64,000 nt of DNA from UBA1738 sp045538755 (GCA_045538755.1 JAZQEC010000005.1:1-64000), one strand, 5' to 3'; counted from the stretch's first letter, positions 40,930 to 50,948 are shown. The notes: generated from the letters alone by a model not told the origin. Program-made: numbers and translations.

Positions 40930-43341
40930 ATGAAAAATTACGATTATAAAAACATTGAAAAAAAATGGCAGGACAAGTGGGAAGAGGCAGGATGCTTCCA
41001 TGCAGAAAGCGACGGCAAGAAAGAGCCGTTTTATGCACTTGTAGAGTTCCCGTATCCGTCAGGACAAGGTCTGCACGTTGGTCACCCGAGAAGCTATACT
41101 GCTCTTGACATTATGGCAAGAAAAAGAAGAATGCAGGGCTTTAACGTACTCTATCCTATCGGCTGGGACGCATTCGGTCTTCCAACAGAAAACTATGCAA
41201 TAAAGAATAAAATTCACCCAAGAATTGTTACAGAGCAGAACGTGGCAAACTTCACACGTCAGCTTAAAATGCTCGGATTTTCTTTTGACTGGTCAAGAGA
41301 GGTAAATACAACTGACCCGTCATACTATAAATGGACGCAGTGGATTTTCCTTCAGCTGTTCAAAAAAGGTCTTGCATATAAACAGGAAATGCCGATTAAC
41401 TGGTGTACAGGCTGTAAGGTAGGTCTTTCAAACGAAGAGGTCGTAAACGGCGTTTGCGAAAGATGCGGAAGCGAAGTTGTTCAAAAGAGAAAAAGTCAAT
41501 GGATGCTCAAAATTACTGAGTATGCACAGCGTCTTATCGACGACCTTGATGATGTTGATTATATCGAACGTGTTAAAACGCAGCAAAAGAACTGGATTGG
41601 AAGAAGTGAAGGTGCAGAGGTTACTTTCCGCTTGACATCAGGCGATGATGTTGTAGTTTATACAACACGTTGCGATACACTCTTTGGTGCGACATATATG
41701 GTATTATCGCCGGAGCACGCGCTTGTAGGCAAGCTTTTAGACACTCTTGAAAATAAAGACGAGGTCCAGAATTATATAAACGAAGCTGCTAAAAAATCCG
41801 AGTTTGAAAGAACAGAGCTTGCAAAGGACAAAACGGGAGCACAGCTTAAGGGTGTAAATGCCATAAACCCTGTAACTGGTAAGGAAATCCCTGTATTTAT
41901 TTCGGATTATGTTTTGGTAACTTACGGAACAGGTGCTATTATGGCAGTTCCTGCACACGACTCAAGAGACTGGGATTTTGCGAAGAAGTTTAATCTACCG
42001 ATTATTGAAGTTGTCGGCGGCGGTGAAGACGTTCAAAAAGAGGCATATACCGATGTTTCGAGCGGAACAATGGTAAATTCGGGATTCCTTAATGGAATGA
42101 GCGTTAAAGAAGCTATCCCTGCAATGATTAAATACCTTGAAGAAAAGGGAATTGGAAAGAAAAAGGTAAATTACAAGCTTCGTGACTGGGTATTCTCACG
42201 ACAGAGATATTGGGGTGAACCTATTCCGCTTGTGTATTGTGAAAAGTGTGGCTGGGTGCCGGTTCCTGAAAGCGAGCTTCCTTTAGAGCTTCCTGAGATT
42301 GACACATTTGAGCCGGGCGAAAACGGCGAATCTCCGCTTGCAAAGGCGACAGAGTGGATTAAGACAACCTGTCCGCACTGTGGAGGGGAAGCTAAACGTG
42401 AAACGGATACAATGCCGCAGTGGGCAGGCTCAAGCTGGTACTTCCTACGCTATATGGACCCGCACAATAATGAAGCACTCGCATCAAAAGAAGCCTTAGA
42501 ATACTGGTCACCGATTGATTGGTATAACGGCGGTATGGAGCATACAACGCTTCACCTTCTTTACTCACGTTTCTGGCATAAGTTCCTTTATGATATCGGT
42601 GTAGTTCCGACAAAAGAACCATACCAAAAGAGAACATCACATGGTATGATTTTAGGTGAAAACGGCGAGAAAATGTCAAAGTCGAGAGGTAATGTCGTAA
42701 ATCCTGACGAGGTTGTAAATGATTACGGCGCAGACGCAGTTCGTACATTTGAAATGTTTATCGGTGCGTTTGACCAGTCAACACCTTGGTCAGAAAAAGG
42801 CCTAAAAGGCTGCTATAAGTTCTTAGAGCGTGTATGGAATCTTCAGGGTATGCTGACAGATGACGAAGACTATTCAAAAGAACTTGAAACTAATGTGCAT
42901 AAAACAATAATGAAGGTTTCAGACGACTTTGAAAAGATGAAATATAACACAGCGATTGCTGCGATGATGAGCCTTGTAAATGATTTCTATAAGGCTGAGA
43001 GAGTTACAAAGGGCGAGTATCGTACTTTGATAACACTTCTAAACCCTGTTGCTCCGCATATCACGGAAGAACTTTGGGAAATGTATGGAACAGGAGGCCT
43101 TTTGGCAACAACAAAGTGGCCGGACTTTGATCCTGATAAGACTGTTGATGACGAAATTGAAATCGTTGTTCAGTTAAACGGAAAAATTAAGGATAAGGTT
43201 ATGACAAAAAATGGTCTTTCAAAAGACGAAATGGAAGCTGCCGTTTTGGACAATGACAAGGTTAAGGCACTTATAGATGGAAAAACTGTTGTTAAAGTAA
43301 TTTGCGTTCCGGGTAAGCTTGTAAACATTGTTGTAAAATAA
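40930..43341 (+). CDS. leuS: leucyl-tRNA synthetase
   Basis: This 803-residue class I synthetase has the ATP motif HVGH at residues 49-52 (the HIGH variant) and KMSKS at about residue 581. Between them are the zinc-type CxGC...CxRC segment and the editing domain with the conserved TGAIMAVPAHDSRD. Length is normal for a bacterial LeuRS. The start MKNYDYKNIEKKW at 40930 fits the family; an ATG at 40909 adds seven residues and has no ribosome site. Confidence 0.96.
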   Translation: MKNYDYKNIEKKWQDKWEEAGCFHAESDGKKEPFYALVEFPYPSGQGLHVGHPRSYTALDIMARKRRMQGFNVLYPIGWDAFGLPTENYAIKNKIHPRIVTEQNVANFTRQLKMLGFSFDWSREVNTTDPSYYKWTQWIFLQLFKKGLAYKQEMPINWCTGCKVGLSNEEVVNGVCERCGSEVVQKRKSQWMLKITEYAQRLIDDLDDVDYIERVKTQQKNWIGRSEGAEVTFRLTSGDDVVVYTTRCDTLFGATYMVLSPEHALVGKLLDTLENKDEVQNYINEAAKKSEFERTELAKDKTGAQLKGVNAINPVTGKEIPVFISDYVLVTYGTGAIMAVPAHDSRDWDFAKKFNLPIIEVVGGGEDVQKEAYTDVSSGTMVNSGFLNGMSVKEAIPAMIKYLEEKGIGKKKVNYKLRDWVFSRQRYWGEPIPLVYCEKCGWVPVPESELPLELPEIDTFEPGENGESPLAKATEWIKTTCPHCGGEAKRETDTMPQWAGSSWYFLRYMDPHNNEALASKEALEYWSPIDWYNGGMEHTTLHLLYSRFWHKFLYDIGVVPTKEPYQKRTSHGMILGENGEKMSKSRGNVVNPDEVVNDYGADAVRTFEMFIGAFDQSTPWSEKGLKGCYKFLERVWNLQGMLTDDEDYSKELETNVHKTIMKVSDDFEKMKYNTAIAAMMSLVNDFYKAERVTKGEYRTLITLLNPVAPHITEELWEMYGTGGLLATTKWPDFDPDKTVDDEIEIVVQLNGKIKDKVMTKNGLSKDEMEAAVLDNDKVKALIDGKTVVKVICVPGKLVNIVVK

Positions 43342-43406
43342 AAATTATGGGGTGGGCTTGAAGTTTTTAAGCCTGCCCTGAATTTATATGAAAAGAGGTA
43401 AATTTT

Positions 43407-45248
43407 ATGGCACAAGGTAATATTTCTGTTAATTCGGAAAACATTTTTCCGGTGATTAAAAAATGGCTCTATTCCGATAAAGATATTTTTCTTCGTGAGC
43501 TTGTTTCAAATGCGTGTGACGCAATCACAAAACTTAAAAAGCTGTCAGGCATAGGCGAGGCGAATATTCCTGCTGACGAAGCTTATAGAATAGACGTTAT
43601 AGTTGATAAAGAAAATAAAAAACTCATTATTGAGGATAACGGTATTGGTATGACAAAGGAAGAGGTCGAAAAGTACATCACTGACATCGCATTTTCAGGT
43701 GCTACCGACTTCTTGGAAAAGTATAAAGACGAAGAAGACAAGGGTACGCAGATTATCGGCCATTTCGGGCTTGGATTTTACTCTGCATTTATGCCGAGTG
43801 AAAAAGTTGAAATCGAAACACTTTCCTATAAAGACGGCGAAAAGGCTGTTAAATGGTCTTGCGACGGCGGTATGACTTATGAAATAGACGAATGCGAAAA
43901 GGCTAATCGTGGAACAAAAATCACATTAACAATCGCTGAAGATTCGAAGGAGTTTTTGGAGGAATATACTGTTCGTTCGGTGCTTTCAAAATACTGCTCC
44001 TTTATTCCTGTCGAAATTTACTTGATAGTCTGTGGCAGTGAAGAAAAGAAGGACGCGGACGGAAATGTAATTCCACAAAAGCCGATTAATGACACGACTC
44101 CGCTCTGGATGAAGGCTCCAAAGGACTGCACCGACGAAGAATATAAACAGTTCTATACCAAAGTCTTTATGGATTTTCAAGAACCGCTTTTCTGGATTCA
44201 CTTAAATGTTGACTTCCCGTTCAACCTAAAAGGAATACTCTACTTCCCGAAAATCAACCACGAATTTGCCGCAAATGAAGGACAGATAAAGCTGTTTAAC
44301 AATCAGGTCTTCGTGGCTGATAACGTAAAAGAAGTAATTCCGGAATTTTTGATGCTCTTAAAGGGTGTCATTGATTGTCCTGACCTTCCGCTTAACGTTT
44401 CAAGAAGCTTTTTGCAGAATGATGGTTATGTTAAAAAGATTTCTGCGCACATCACTAAAAAGGTTGCGGATAAATTAAAGGAAATCTACACAAAACAACG
44501 TGAGGAATATAATAGATATTGGGAAGATATAAATGTATTTATCAAGTACGGCTGTATGCGTGATGAAAAGTTCTATGAAAAGGTTAAGGACTACGTGGTA
44601 TATAAGGACTTAGACGGAAAATATCTTACACTTTCGGAATATCTTGAGGGTAAGCAAAATAAAGACGTTTATTATGTTTCGGACGAAAAAATGCAGTCAC
44701 AGTACATCACTATGTTCCGTGAGCAAGGCTTAAATGCAGTGATTTTACCTGCAATGATGGACACGCACTTTATTTCATTTATCGAAATGAAGGAAGAAGG
44801 AGTGAAATTTAAGAGAATTGACTCAAGCCTTACTGAAAACACCAAAGAAAATGCGGAAGCTGATGAAGAATTAAACAACCGTCTCGTTGAAGCATTTAAG
44901 GCGGAAATCGGCGACGAAACACTAAAAATTGAAGTTCAGGCACTTAAAAATTCCGAGACGTCTGCGGTAATTCTTCTTTCCGAAGAATCGCGAAGAATGC
45001 AGGAAATGTACCGTTCATACGGCCAGCAGTTTGCAGGAATGAGTGAGATGTTTAAAGACGAGCTGACGCTTGTACTAAATTCAGAAAATATGTTGATTAA
45101 AAAGGTAGACGAGCTTTCAGGCGAGGATAGAAAGGTGGTTTGCCAACATATTTACGACCTTGCAATGATTTCACATAAGCCTCTTTCGCCTGAGAGAATG
45201 GCAGAGTTTATAAAGCGAAGCAATAAGCTGATTGAAAAGGCATTATAA
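43407..45248 (+). CDS. htpG: molecular chaperone HtpG (Hsp90)
   Basis: This 613-residue protein has the GHKL ATPase motifs LVSNACDAITKLKKL, DNGIGM and GHFGLGFYSAF in the N-terminal 150 residues, then the middle domain with SRSFLQND and the dimerisation domain at the C-terminus. It is the bacterial Hsp90. AAGAGG precedes the ATG. It stands between leuS and a strong terminator. Confidence 0.96.
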   Translation: MAQGNISVNSENIFPVIKKWLYSDKDIFLRELVSNACDAITKLKKLSGIGEANIPADEAYRIDVIVDKENKKLIIEDNGIGMTKEEVEKYITDIAFSGATDFLEKYKDEEDKGTQIIGHFGLGFYSAFMPSEKVEIETLSYKDGEKAVKWSCDGGMTYEIDECEKANRGTKITLTIAEDSKEFLEEYTVRSVLSKYCSFIPVEIYLIVCGSEEKKDADGNVIPQKPINDTTPLWMKAPKDCTDEEYKQFYTKVFMDFQEPLFWIHLNVDFPFNLKGILYFPKINHEFAANEGQIKLFNNQVFVADNVKEVIPEFLMLLKGVIDCPDLPLNVSRSFLQNDGYVKKISAHITKKVADKLKEIYTKQREEYNRYWEDINVFIKYGCMRDEKFYEKVKDYVVYKDLDGKYLTLSEYLEGKQNKDVYYVSDEKMQSQYITMFREQGLNAVILPAMMDTHFISFIEMKEEGVKFKRIDSSLTENTKENAEADEELNNRLVEAFKAEIGDETLKIEVQALKNSETSAVILLSEESRRMQEMYRSYGQQFAGMSEMFKDELTLVLNSENMLIKKVDELSGEDRKVVCQHIYDLAMISHKPLSPERMAEFIKRSNKLIEKAL

Positions 45249-45285
45249 TTTTAAAAGCCACACCAAAGCGGTGTGGCTTTTAAAA
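45249..45285. terminator. bidirectional terminator
   Basis: TTTTAAAAGCCACACC pairs with GGTGTGGCTTTTAAAA. It separates htpG (plus) from the GH172 gene (minus). Confidence 0.85.
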
Positions 45286-45293
45286 TGGGTGTT

Positions 45294-46346
45294 TTAAATA
45301 ATTTCCAAATCGTCAGCTGACGGGAATTTTGGGAAAGTTTTGCAAATGCTGTCCTGATACCAGAAAGCAACTGATGAAATATCGTCTTGAAGCGGCAGAT
45401 ATCTTCCGTCAGGTCGCCAGCCAAGAGCCTGCATGGTAACTTTAATATCCTTTTTGAAGTATATCGGGTCGGTAATATGCCAGCGATACATAGAAAATCT
45501 TTGGTTTGCCTGATACAGTCCGTCAGGGCGGATGACCTCTGATACACCGCAGTAAGGCGTGCAAAATTCCTGATATTTCTCGCCGATATCAAAGTTCCAC
45601 GAGCCACAGAAATAGTCTTCTGTTCCTGTTCCGCAGATTGTAGGGAACTCCTTGTCGCCGTCTAAAAAGAACTTGATTTCGCCTTCGCCCCACCAGCCGT
45701 TGTTATTAAGGCCCCAGAACATATATGTACCAACATAATGTCCGTTTCCTTCTACATTATCAAGGATTGTATATACCTCCTTGTAAGGAAGCGGATTTGT
45801 TCTTCTAAACTGCGCATGAAAATATGCAAGTCCGGGCTCTAATTTGCCTATGACATAATCCACCTGATAGAAAAACATAACCTTTTCCGTGAACTGATTT
45901 TCGATTGTTATACGGCAGTGCTTGTAAAAAGGCATATCCCAGTAACAGTTAAATGCCCTTTTCGGATTAACGCAAACAGGTAGTGAGGTAACCTGTGTAT
46001 AGTTTTGATGTTCTGCCGCTGCAAAAAAGTCGCCAAGCGGAGCTTCAACTGACGGAGTATCGCTTCCTTCCCAGTAAATTCTGATAATCAGCTTTCTGTT
46101 TTGCGGACAGGCATCGGTAATCCAGATGTGCTTTATTATTCCTGGCCCGTCTATTGAAGCGATTTCAAAGGTTTCGCCGCTTTCTATAAATACAGCAGGT
46201 GAGACCTTCCAGCCTTGTCCTAAATCACGTGCAGCGTCCTTACTGCAACCTTCTGTTGCCATTCCGCCCTTGCCTTTTTCGCCCTTAAAATTTTCAGCAG
46301 AAATTGACCGAGATTCAAAGTGTCTTATTTTTGATAACTCAAACAT
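45294..46346 (-). CDS. DUF2961 / glycoside hydrolase family 172 protein
   Basis: This 350-residue protein has the DUF2961 pattern: SSISAEN-like opening, GWKVSPAVFIESGETFEIASI, an acidic WEGSD core, the GWWGEGEIKFFLDGD block and GTGTEDYFCGSW. Characterised GH172 enzymes act on fructose- or arabinofuranose-containing sugars. The protein has no signal peptide, so the substrate would enter the cell first. The divergent AraC gene is the likely regulator. AAGGAGG precedes the ATG. Confidence 0.88.
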   Translation of the reverse strand: MFELSKIRHFESRSISAENFKGEKGKGGMATEGCSKDAARDLGQGWKVSPAVFIESGETFEIASIDGPGIIKHIWITDACPQNRKLIIRIYWEGSDTPSVEAPLGDFFAAAEHQNYTQVTSLPVCVNPKRAFNCYWDMPFYKHCRITIENQFTEKVMFFYQVDYVIGKLEPGLAYFHAQFRRTNPLPYKEVYTILDNVEGNGHYVGTYMFWGLNNNGWWGEGEIKFFLDGDKEFPTICGTGTEDYFCGSWNFDIGEKYQEFCTPYCGVSEVIRPDGLYQANQRFSMYRWHITDPIYFKKDIKVTMQALGWRPDGRYLPLQDDISSVAFWYQDSICKTFPKFPSADDLEII

Positions 46347-46408
46347 TTTTTACTCCTCCTTGACATATAGCTATAATTATACTATAATTGTAGCAGATTA
46401 AAGCGTTA

Positions 46409-46436
46409 TTGAAAATGGGAAGTATTTATATATTAT
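46409..46436 (+). promoter_or_regulatory. promoter of the AraC-type gene
   Basis: TTGAAA (46409-46414) and TATTAT (46431-46436) are 16 bases apart. The minus-strand TATAAT at about 46381-46386 may serve the GH172 gene. Confidence 0.55.
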
Positions 46437-46461
46437 TTGTCATTTATTGACCGGAGGGATT

Positions 46462-47328
46462 ATGAATAAAAGAATGTTTTCTCCGTATGTAAGATTAGCT
46501 ATGCATTCTAGGCTACTTGCAGGGACTACCATAAAAATGCGGATACTTTTTGACTATGAAATAATTTTTGTCTGTGACGGTGAGTGTAAAATTACTATTG
46601 ATGAAAAGCCATATATGTGCAAGAAAAATGATGTTATTTTTATACGTCCGGAAGTTCGGCACAAGTTTGAATGTACCGAATATGCGGATTTTGTCCAGCC
46701 ACATATTCATTTTGATGTCTGCTATTCTGATAAAAGTGAAGAAACGCCTGTGTCATTTAAGACAAAATCCGAAATGTCAGAGTATGAACTTTCACTAATT
46801 CAGGAGGATATTTTAAAAGATGTAGATATACCGGCTGTTTTTGTGCCATACGATATAGAGAAATTCAAAAAAACATTTTTTGAGATAATCAGGCTTTTTT
46901 CAGAAAACAATTCGGTGCTTTTATATAAGGCAGAGCTTTTAAAGCTTTTGAATTTAATACTTGAGCAGTTTGAGGGTAAGGAAGAAGGAAAAGAAGAAGC
47001 GGATAATAAAATCCTTCTTGTAAAAAATTATATCGACAGCAATTATCTGTCGGTTATTACATTAGACGCACTCGCAGAGCAGTTTCACCTAAACAAATTT
47101 ACACTTCTTCGCAAGTTTAGGACAATATATAAGCAAAACGCAATATCATATTATCGCTCAAAAAGAACTCAATATGCAAAGATAATGCTTAAAGAAACGA
47201 CCTTATCAATATATGCAATCGCTGAAAAAATGAATTTTACAGATATATATTCTTTCAGCAGATTTTTTAAAATGCAAGTTGGAATGTCTCCAACGGCATA
47301 CAGAAAAAGAGCGGATATGTCTAATTGA
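46462..47328 (+). CDS. AraC-family regulator with cupin domain
   Basis: This 288-residue protein has an N-terminal cupin-type sugar-binding domain (about 25-90, IIFVCDGECKITIDEKPY) and two C-terminal AraC helix-turn-helix motifs (about 190-285), with LDALAEQFHLNKFTLLRKF and IAEKMNFTDIYSFSRFFK. Such regulators usually activate the neighbouring sugar gene when ligand binds. GGAGGG precedes the ATG. The divergent GH172 gene lies 115 bases away. Confidence 0.9.
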   Translation: MNKRMFSPYVRLAMHSRLLAGTTIKMRILFDYEIIFVCDGECKITIDEKPYMCKKNDVIFIRPEVRHKFECTEYADFVQPHIHFDVCYSDKSEETPVSFKTKSEMSEYELSLIQEDILKDVDIPAVFVPYDIEKFKKTFFEIIRLFSENNSVLLYKAELLKLLNLILEQFEGKEEGKEEADNKILLVKNYIDSNYLSVITLDALAEQFHLNKFTLLRKFRTIYKQNAISYYRSKRTQYAKIMLKETTLSIYAIAEKMNFTDIYSFSRFFKMQVGMSPTAYRKRADMSN

Positions 47329-47338
47329 CATATCCGCT
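47310..47338. terminator. hairpin between the AraC and MATE genes
   Basis: AGCGGATATGTC pairs with GACATATCCGCT; it overlaps the AraC stop codon and has only a short T-run. Confidence 0.5.
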
Positions 47339-48703
47339 TTAATGAGCATAATTTTTTGACAATTTATTCAAATCAATTAAAAATTTTATCCCGAAAGGCA
47401 CACAGAAAAGCGAGGCTAAAAGGTCTGCCAAGGGCTGTGAAAGCTGCAAACCAAAAAGTCCTAACCAGCCAGGCAAAAAGAATATTAACGGGATAAAGAA
47501 AAGTCCCTGTCTTGAACACGATAAAAGAGTCGCTGTCCAGGATTTGCCGACTGTCTGGTAAGTCATATTACATACTGTGCTGATTGGAATAAGCGGAAGC
47601 GCAAGACACTGAAGCCTAAGTGCCAGCCTGCCAATTTCAATAACTTCAGCATCGGCTTTTGTAAACCTTGCCATAAGCCAATCGGAAGCAAAGTATATCG
47701 GAATGCCCATTACAACCATTGCAATTCCGCCTAAAAGCAGAGTGAAAAGGAATGCCTTTTTTACTCTGTCATATTTTTTTGCGCCGTAGTTAAAGCCTGC
47801 AACAGGCTGGAAGCCTTGTCCGATACCAATTAAAACGGCAAATACAAGCATAAATATTTTGCCGACAATACTCATTGCCGCAACTGCCGCATCACCATAA
47901 ATTCTCGCACTTCTGTTTAAAAACATTGTTGCAACACTTGCAAGACCCTGTCTTGATAATGAAGGAAGTCCTGTTTTTAAAATTAAAAGGTACAAAACAG
48001 GAGACCTTGATATTTTCGAAAATTTAAACTTTGCAAGACTTTTTCCTGAGAGAGAACAGGCAAGCAGTATTAAAAAGCTGATGCACTGACTTAAAAGTGT
48101 TGCAAGAGCTGCGCCTGCTGTCCCCATATTGAATGTGAATATAAACAGCGGGTCTAGGGCTATATTCAAAATTCCGCCCGAAGCAATTCCAAGCATAGCA
48201 TATTTAGCTCTGCCTTGCGAGCGGAGAATGTTGTTTAAAATGAAAGAACCAATCATAATCGGAGCGCCTAAAATGATGTACTTTGCATAGCTCACTGCAT
48301 ACGGAAGGATTGTGTCGGTTGCACCAAATAGAAGCATTAAATCCTTGATTTTAAAGCACGCGCCTGCGGCAAGTAAAATGCCAAGCGAAAGCCCTAAAAA
48401 AAGAGCGCTTGATGCGGCCTCGGATGCTTTTTCTTCATCATTTCCGCCTAAAAATCTTGAAATCATACTTCCTGTGCCCATTCCGATAGTAAAGCCGACC
48501 GCCTGTATTATTGCCATAAGTGAATACACTACGCCGACAGCTCCTGATGCACTCGTTCCAAGCTTTGAAACGAAGTATGTGTCAGCCATATTGTAGACAG
48601 AGGTTACAAGCATACTGATGACAGTCGGGACAGAAAGTGTTAAAATGAGCTTTGAAATATTGCCTTCAAGCATTCTCTTTAAGTGTGCGTCGCTGTTTTT
48701 CAT
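47339..48703 (-). CDS. MATE family efflux transporter
   Basis: This 454-residue protein has twelve membrane helices in two halves and the MATE pattern near the N-terminus (LSVPTVISMLVTSVYNMADTYFV, SMISRFLGGND). It exports drugs or metabolites in exchange for Na+ or H+; the substrate is not predictable. AAGGAG precedes the ATG. It is the third gene of an operon with the DUF1653 and DUF5662 genes, 10 bases apart. Confidence 0.93.
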   Translation of the reverse strand: MKNSDAHLKRMLEGNISKLILTLSVPTVISMLVTSVYNMADTYFVSKLGTSASGAVGVVYSLMAIIQAVGFTIGMGTGSMISRFLGGNDEEKASEAASSALFLGLSLGILLAAGACFKIKDLMLLFGATDTILPYAVSYAKYIILGAPIMIGSFILNNILRSQGRAKYAMLGIASGGILNIALDPLFIFTFNMGTAGAALATLLSQCISFLILLACSLSGKSLAKFKFSKISRSPVLYLLILKTGLPSLSRQGLASVATMFLNRSARIYGDAAVAAMSIVGKIFMLVFAVLIGIGQGFQPVAGFNYGAKKYDRVKKAFLFTLLLGGIAMVVMGIPIYFASDWLMARFTKADAEVIEIGRLALRLQCLALPLIPISTVCNMTYQTVGKSWTATLLSCSRQGLFFIPLIFFLPGWLGLFGLQLSQPLADLLASLFCVPFGIKFLIDLNKLSKNYAH

Positions 48704-48713
48704 TGGTTTCTCC

Positions 48714-49238
48714 TTAATACTCCTTTAAGTTTCTGATATATTCGAAGGTTTTTTTCTCGCCGTCTTCGCAAAGCATAATAAGCAATTTTTCAAGCAAATC
48801 CGAGGTTTCCTGATGAATTATTCGTCTTTCTTTTCCAAGAATAAAATATTCCAGCGGATGCGAATCCTGATATTTGTCGCCTTGGTATATCTTGCTTGCT
48901 GCAACTCTGTCGCAAAACATTTCTTTTACATGATTAAGCGGCATTTTTACAGGCCCGAATTTTTTGGTGACAGGACTGTAATCACTCCAGTATTCGAAGT
49001 GGTGCTTGTTTCTGCCCTTGTGATGCATCCATGCGGCAGAATATCCGTTTTCGCTCCGCTCCATATCATTAGGACTTCTGTCGCCTTGATAATATTTTGC
49101 GCCTGATATAAATTCAGAAGGCGAGTATTTTGATAAATCGTGGAAAAGCCCCTGCCACAAAATGCCTGCACGGCGGCAGTTTTTAATAACCTCGTGTCTG
49201 TGACGGGTTATTGTCCTAAAATGTCCCCATGCATTCAT
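48714..49238 (-). CDS. DUF5662 family protein
   Basis: This 174-residue cytoplasmic protein has the histidine- and aspartate-rich pattern HDLSKYSPSEF, MHHKGRNKHHFEYW and the CDRVAASKIYQG segment of DUF5662. The arrangement suggests an HD-like metal site, but the reaction is unknown. Its ATG overlaps the stop of the DUF1653 gene by four bases, so translation is coupled. Length matches the family. Confidence 0.83.
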   Translation of the reverse strand: MNAWGHFRTITRHRHEVIKNCRRAGILWQGLFHDLSKYSPSEFISGAKYYQGDRSPNDMERSENGYSAAWMHHKGRNKHHFEYWSDYSPVTKKFGPVKMPLNHVKEMFCDRVAASKIYQGDKYQDSHPLEYFILGKERRIIHQETSDLLEKLLIMLCEDGEKKTFEYIRNLKEY

Positions 49239-49468
49239 AGGCTGCCCTCCTTTAAAAATTCTTCGCCAATATATGTAAAACGGCTTAGCAACTTACCGTC
49301 TATTAGTACTTTTTCGTCCCACATAGAAGCAGGACGTACCCACAGCTCGCCTTTGCCGTATGCGGCACGGTAAATCACCATATCTTCCAATGTCTCACTA
49401 TTTTTTGCGATATCTAAAAGCTCGTAAATGTTCCCTTTAAAATGCCTGTAAAAACCCTTTTCTAACAT
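49235..49468 (-). CDS. DUF1653 family protein
   Basis: This 77-residue protein shows the DUF1653 pattern: GFYRHFKGNIYELLDIAKNS, a SET-x-E-x-x-V-Y-R core and WVRPASMW. Function is unknown. The ATG at 49468 is used in preference to an in-frame TTG two codons earlier; AAAGGAG is upstream. A strong promoter lies about 30 bases upstream. Confidence 0.85.
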   Translation of the reverse strand: MLEKGFYRHFKGNIYELLDIAKNSETLEDMVIYRAAYGKGELWVRPASMWDEKVLIDGKLLSRFTYIGEEFLKEGSL

Positions 49469-49499
49469 AAACAAAGCACTCCTTTATTCTTATTATTTC

Positions 49500-49528
49500 A
49501 GTATATCATTAAAATATCCTTTTTTCAA
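49500..49528 (-). promoter_or_regulatory. promoter of the DUF1653-DUF5662-MATE operon
   Basis: TTGAAA (49523-49528) and TATACT (49500-49505) are 17 bases apart on the minus strand. Confidence 0.8.
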
Positions 49529-49538
49529 GACGTTATCT

Positions 49539-49567
49539 TTGACAAATGGTATATTTTTGTGTATAAT
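49539..49567 (+). promoter_or_regulatory. promoter of the DUF512-der operon
   Basis: TTGACA (49539-49544) and TATAAT (49562-49567) are 17 bases apart; both hexamers are consensus. Confidence 0.88.
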
Positions 49568-49619
49568 GAATATGTATGTAATTTTTTTGGGAATATTAGT
49601 TTATAAAGGTGTTTTAGGA

Positions 49620-50948
49620 ATGAGTATGCATAAAGAGGACAGGACAATTTCATATGTTGAGCCAGGCTCACTTGCAGAAGAAGCCGGACTTTGTGCAGGC
49701 GACACTTTGGTTAAAATCAACGGGCACGATTTTCACGACATTTTGGAATATCGCTATTTAATGTCCGAACAAGAGGTTGAGATTGAAGTACAAAAAGCTG
49801 ATGGCACTACCGAAATTATTACGATTGAAAATGACTATGAAGATTTAGGAATTGAATTTCGGGAAGGGCTAATTAAAGAGGCACAGTCTTGCAGAAATAA
49901 ATGCATTTTCTGTTTTATTGACCAGCTCCCTTGTGGTATGCGCGAGACTGTGTATTTTAAAGACGACGATACACGCCTTTCATTTTTGCAGGGCAATTAT
50001 GTTACCCTTACTAATATGACTGATGAGGAAATTGACCGGCTTATAAAGATGCACGTTTCGCCGATAAATATTTCTGTGCATACGACAAACCCTGAACTGC
50101 GGGTAACTATGCTTAAAAATCCGAATGCGGCAAAAATTTATGATATAATGCAGAAATTTGCCCAAAACGGGATTTATATGAATTGCCAGATTGTTCTTTG
50201 TCCGGGATATAATGATAAAGATGAGCTTGACAGAACGATTTGTGACCTCGCAAGGCTTTATCCGTATGTGGCAAGCTGCTCGGTGGTTCCCGTAGGACTT
50301 ACCAGATACCGCGAGGGACTTTGTGAACTTAAAGCATTTGACGGACGGGCATCGCTTGATGTTGTGCGCCAGATTGAAGATTACCAGAAGACCTTTAAAA
50401 AAGAGTTTGGAATAAATTTGATATACGCATCGGACGAGTTTTATATAAATGCAAAACTGCCAGTTCCTTTAGCGTCAGAATATGACGGATTTCCACAGAT
50501 TGAAAACGGAGTCGGCCTTATTGCATCTATGCAGGAGGAGTTTGATAATGCAGTTGAGCTTATAAAGCCGAAAAAATATAATAGAAACATCGCAATTTGT
50601 ACAGGCGAAATTTCGTATAATTTCATTTCGGCACTTGCAGACAGGCTTATGACGAAATGTGACGGTCTTAAAATAACCGTTTATGCTGTCAAAAACGAAT
50701 TTTTTGGCGGCGGTGTAAACGTGTCGGGACTCGTTACCGGAAGCGACATTCTTCGCACGCTTAAGGACCAGCCGAAATATGATGAGCTTTTAATTCCGGA
50801 CAGTATGCTGCGTGACGGTGAGGATATTTTCCTTGACGATATAACGCTTTTAGAGCTTTCGGAAAAGCTTGAAATGAAAATTACACCTGTTTATAATGAC
50901 GGATACGTTTTTGTAGAGAGGATTTTGGATACAGAACTTGAATTTTAA
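49620..50948 (+). CDS. DUF512 radical SAM protein with PDZ domain
   Basis: This 442-residue protein has an N-terminal PDZ-like domain (about 8-65, SYVEPGSLAEEAGLCAGD), a CRNKCIFC iron-sulfur motif (CxxxCxxC at about 92-99) and the C-terminal DUF512 region. The reaction is not known, and the gene is often next to der. The start at 49620 is used because earlier ATGs overlap the promoter. It leads the operon with der, plsY, gpsA and mntP. Confidence 0.88.
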   Translation: MSMHKEDRTISYVEPGSLAEEAGLCAGDTLVKINGHDFHDILEYRYLMSEQEVEIEVQKADGTTEIITIENDYEDLGIEFREGLIKEAQSCRNKCIFCFIDQLPCGMRETVYFKDDDTRLSFLQGNYVTLTNMTDEEIDRLIKMHVSPINISVHTTNPELRVTMLKNPNAAKIYDIMQKFAQNGIYMNCQIVLCPGYNDKDELDRTICDLARLYPYVASCSVVPVGLTRYREGLCELKAFDGRASLDVVRQIEDYQKTFKKEFGINLIYASDEFYINAKLPVPLASEYDGFPQIENGVGLIASMQEEFDNAVELIKPKKYNRNIAICTGEISYNFISALADRLMTKCDGLKITVYAVKNEFFGGGVNVSGLVTGSDILRTLKDQPKYDELLIPDSMLRDGEDIFLDDITLLELSEKLEMKITPVYNDGYVFVERILDTELEF

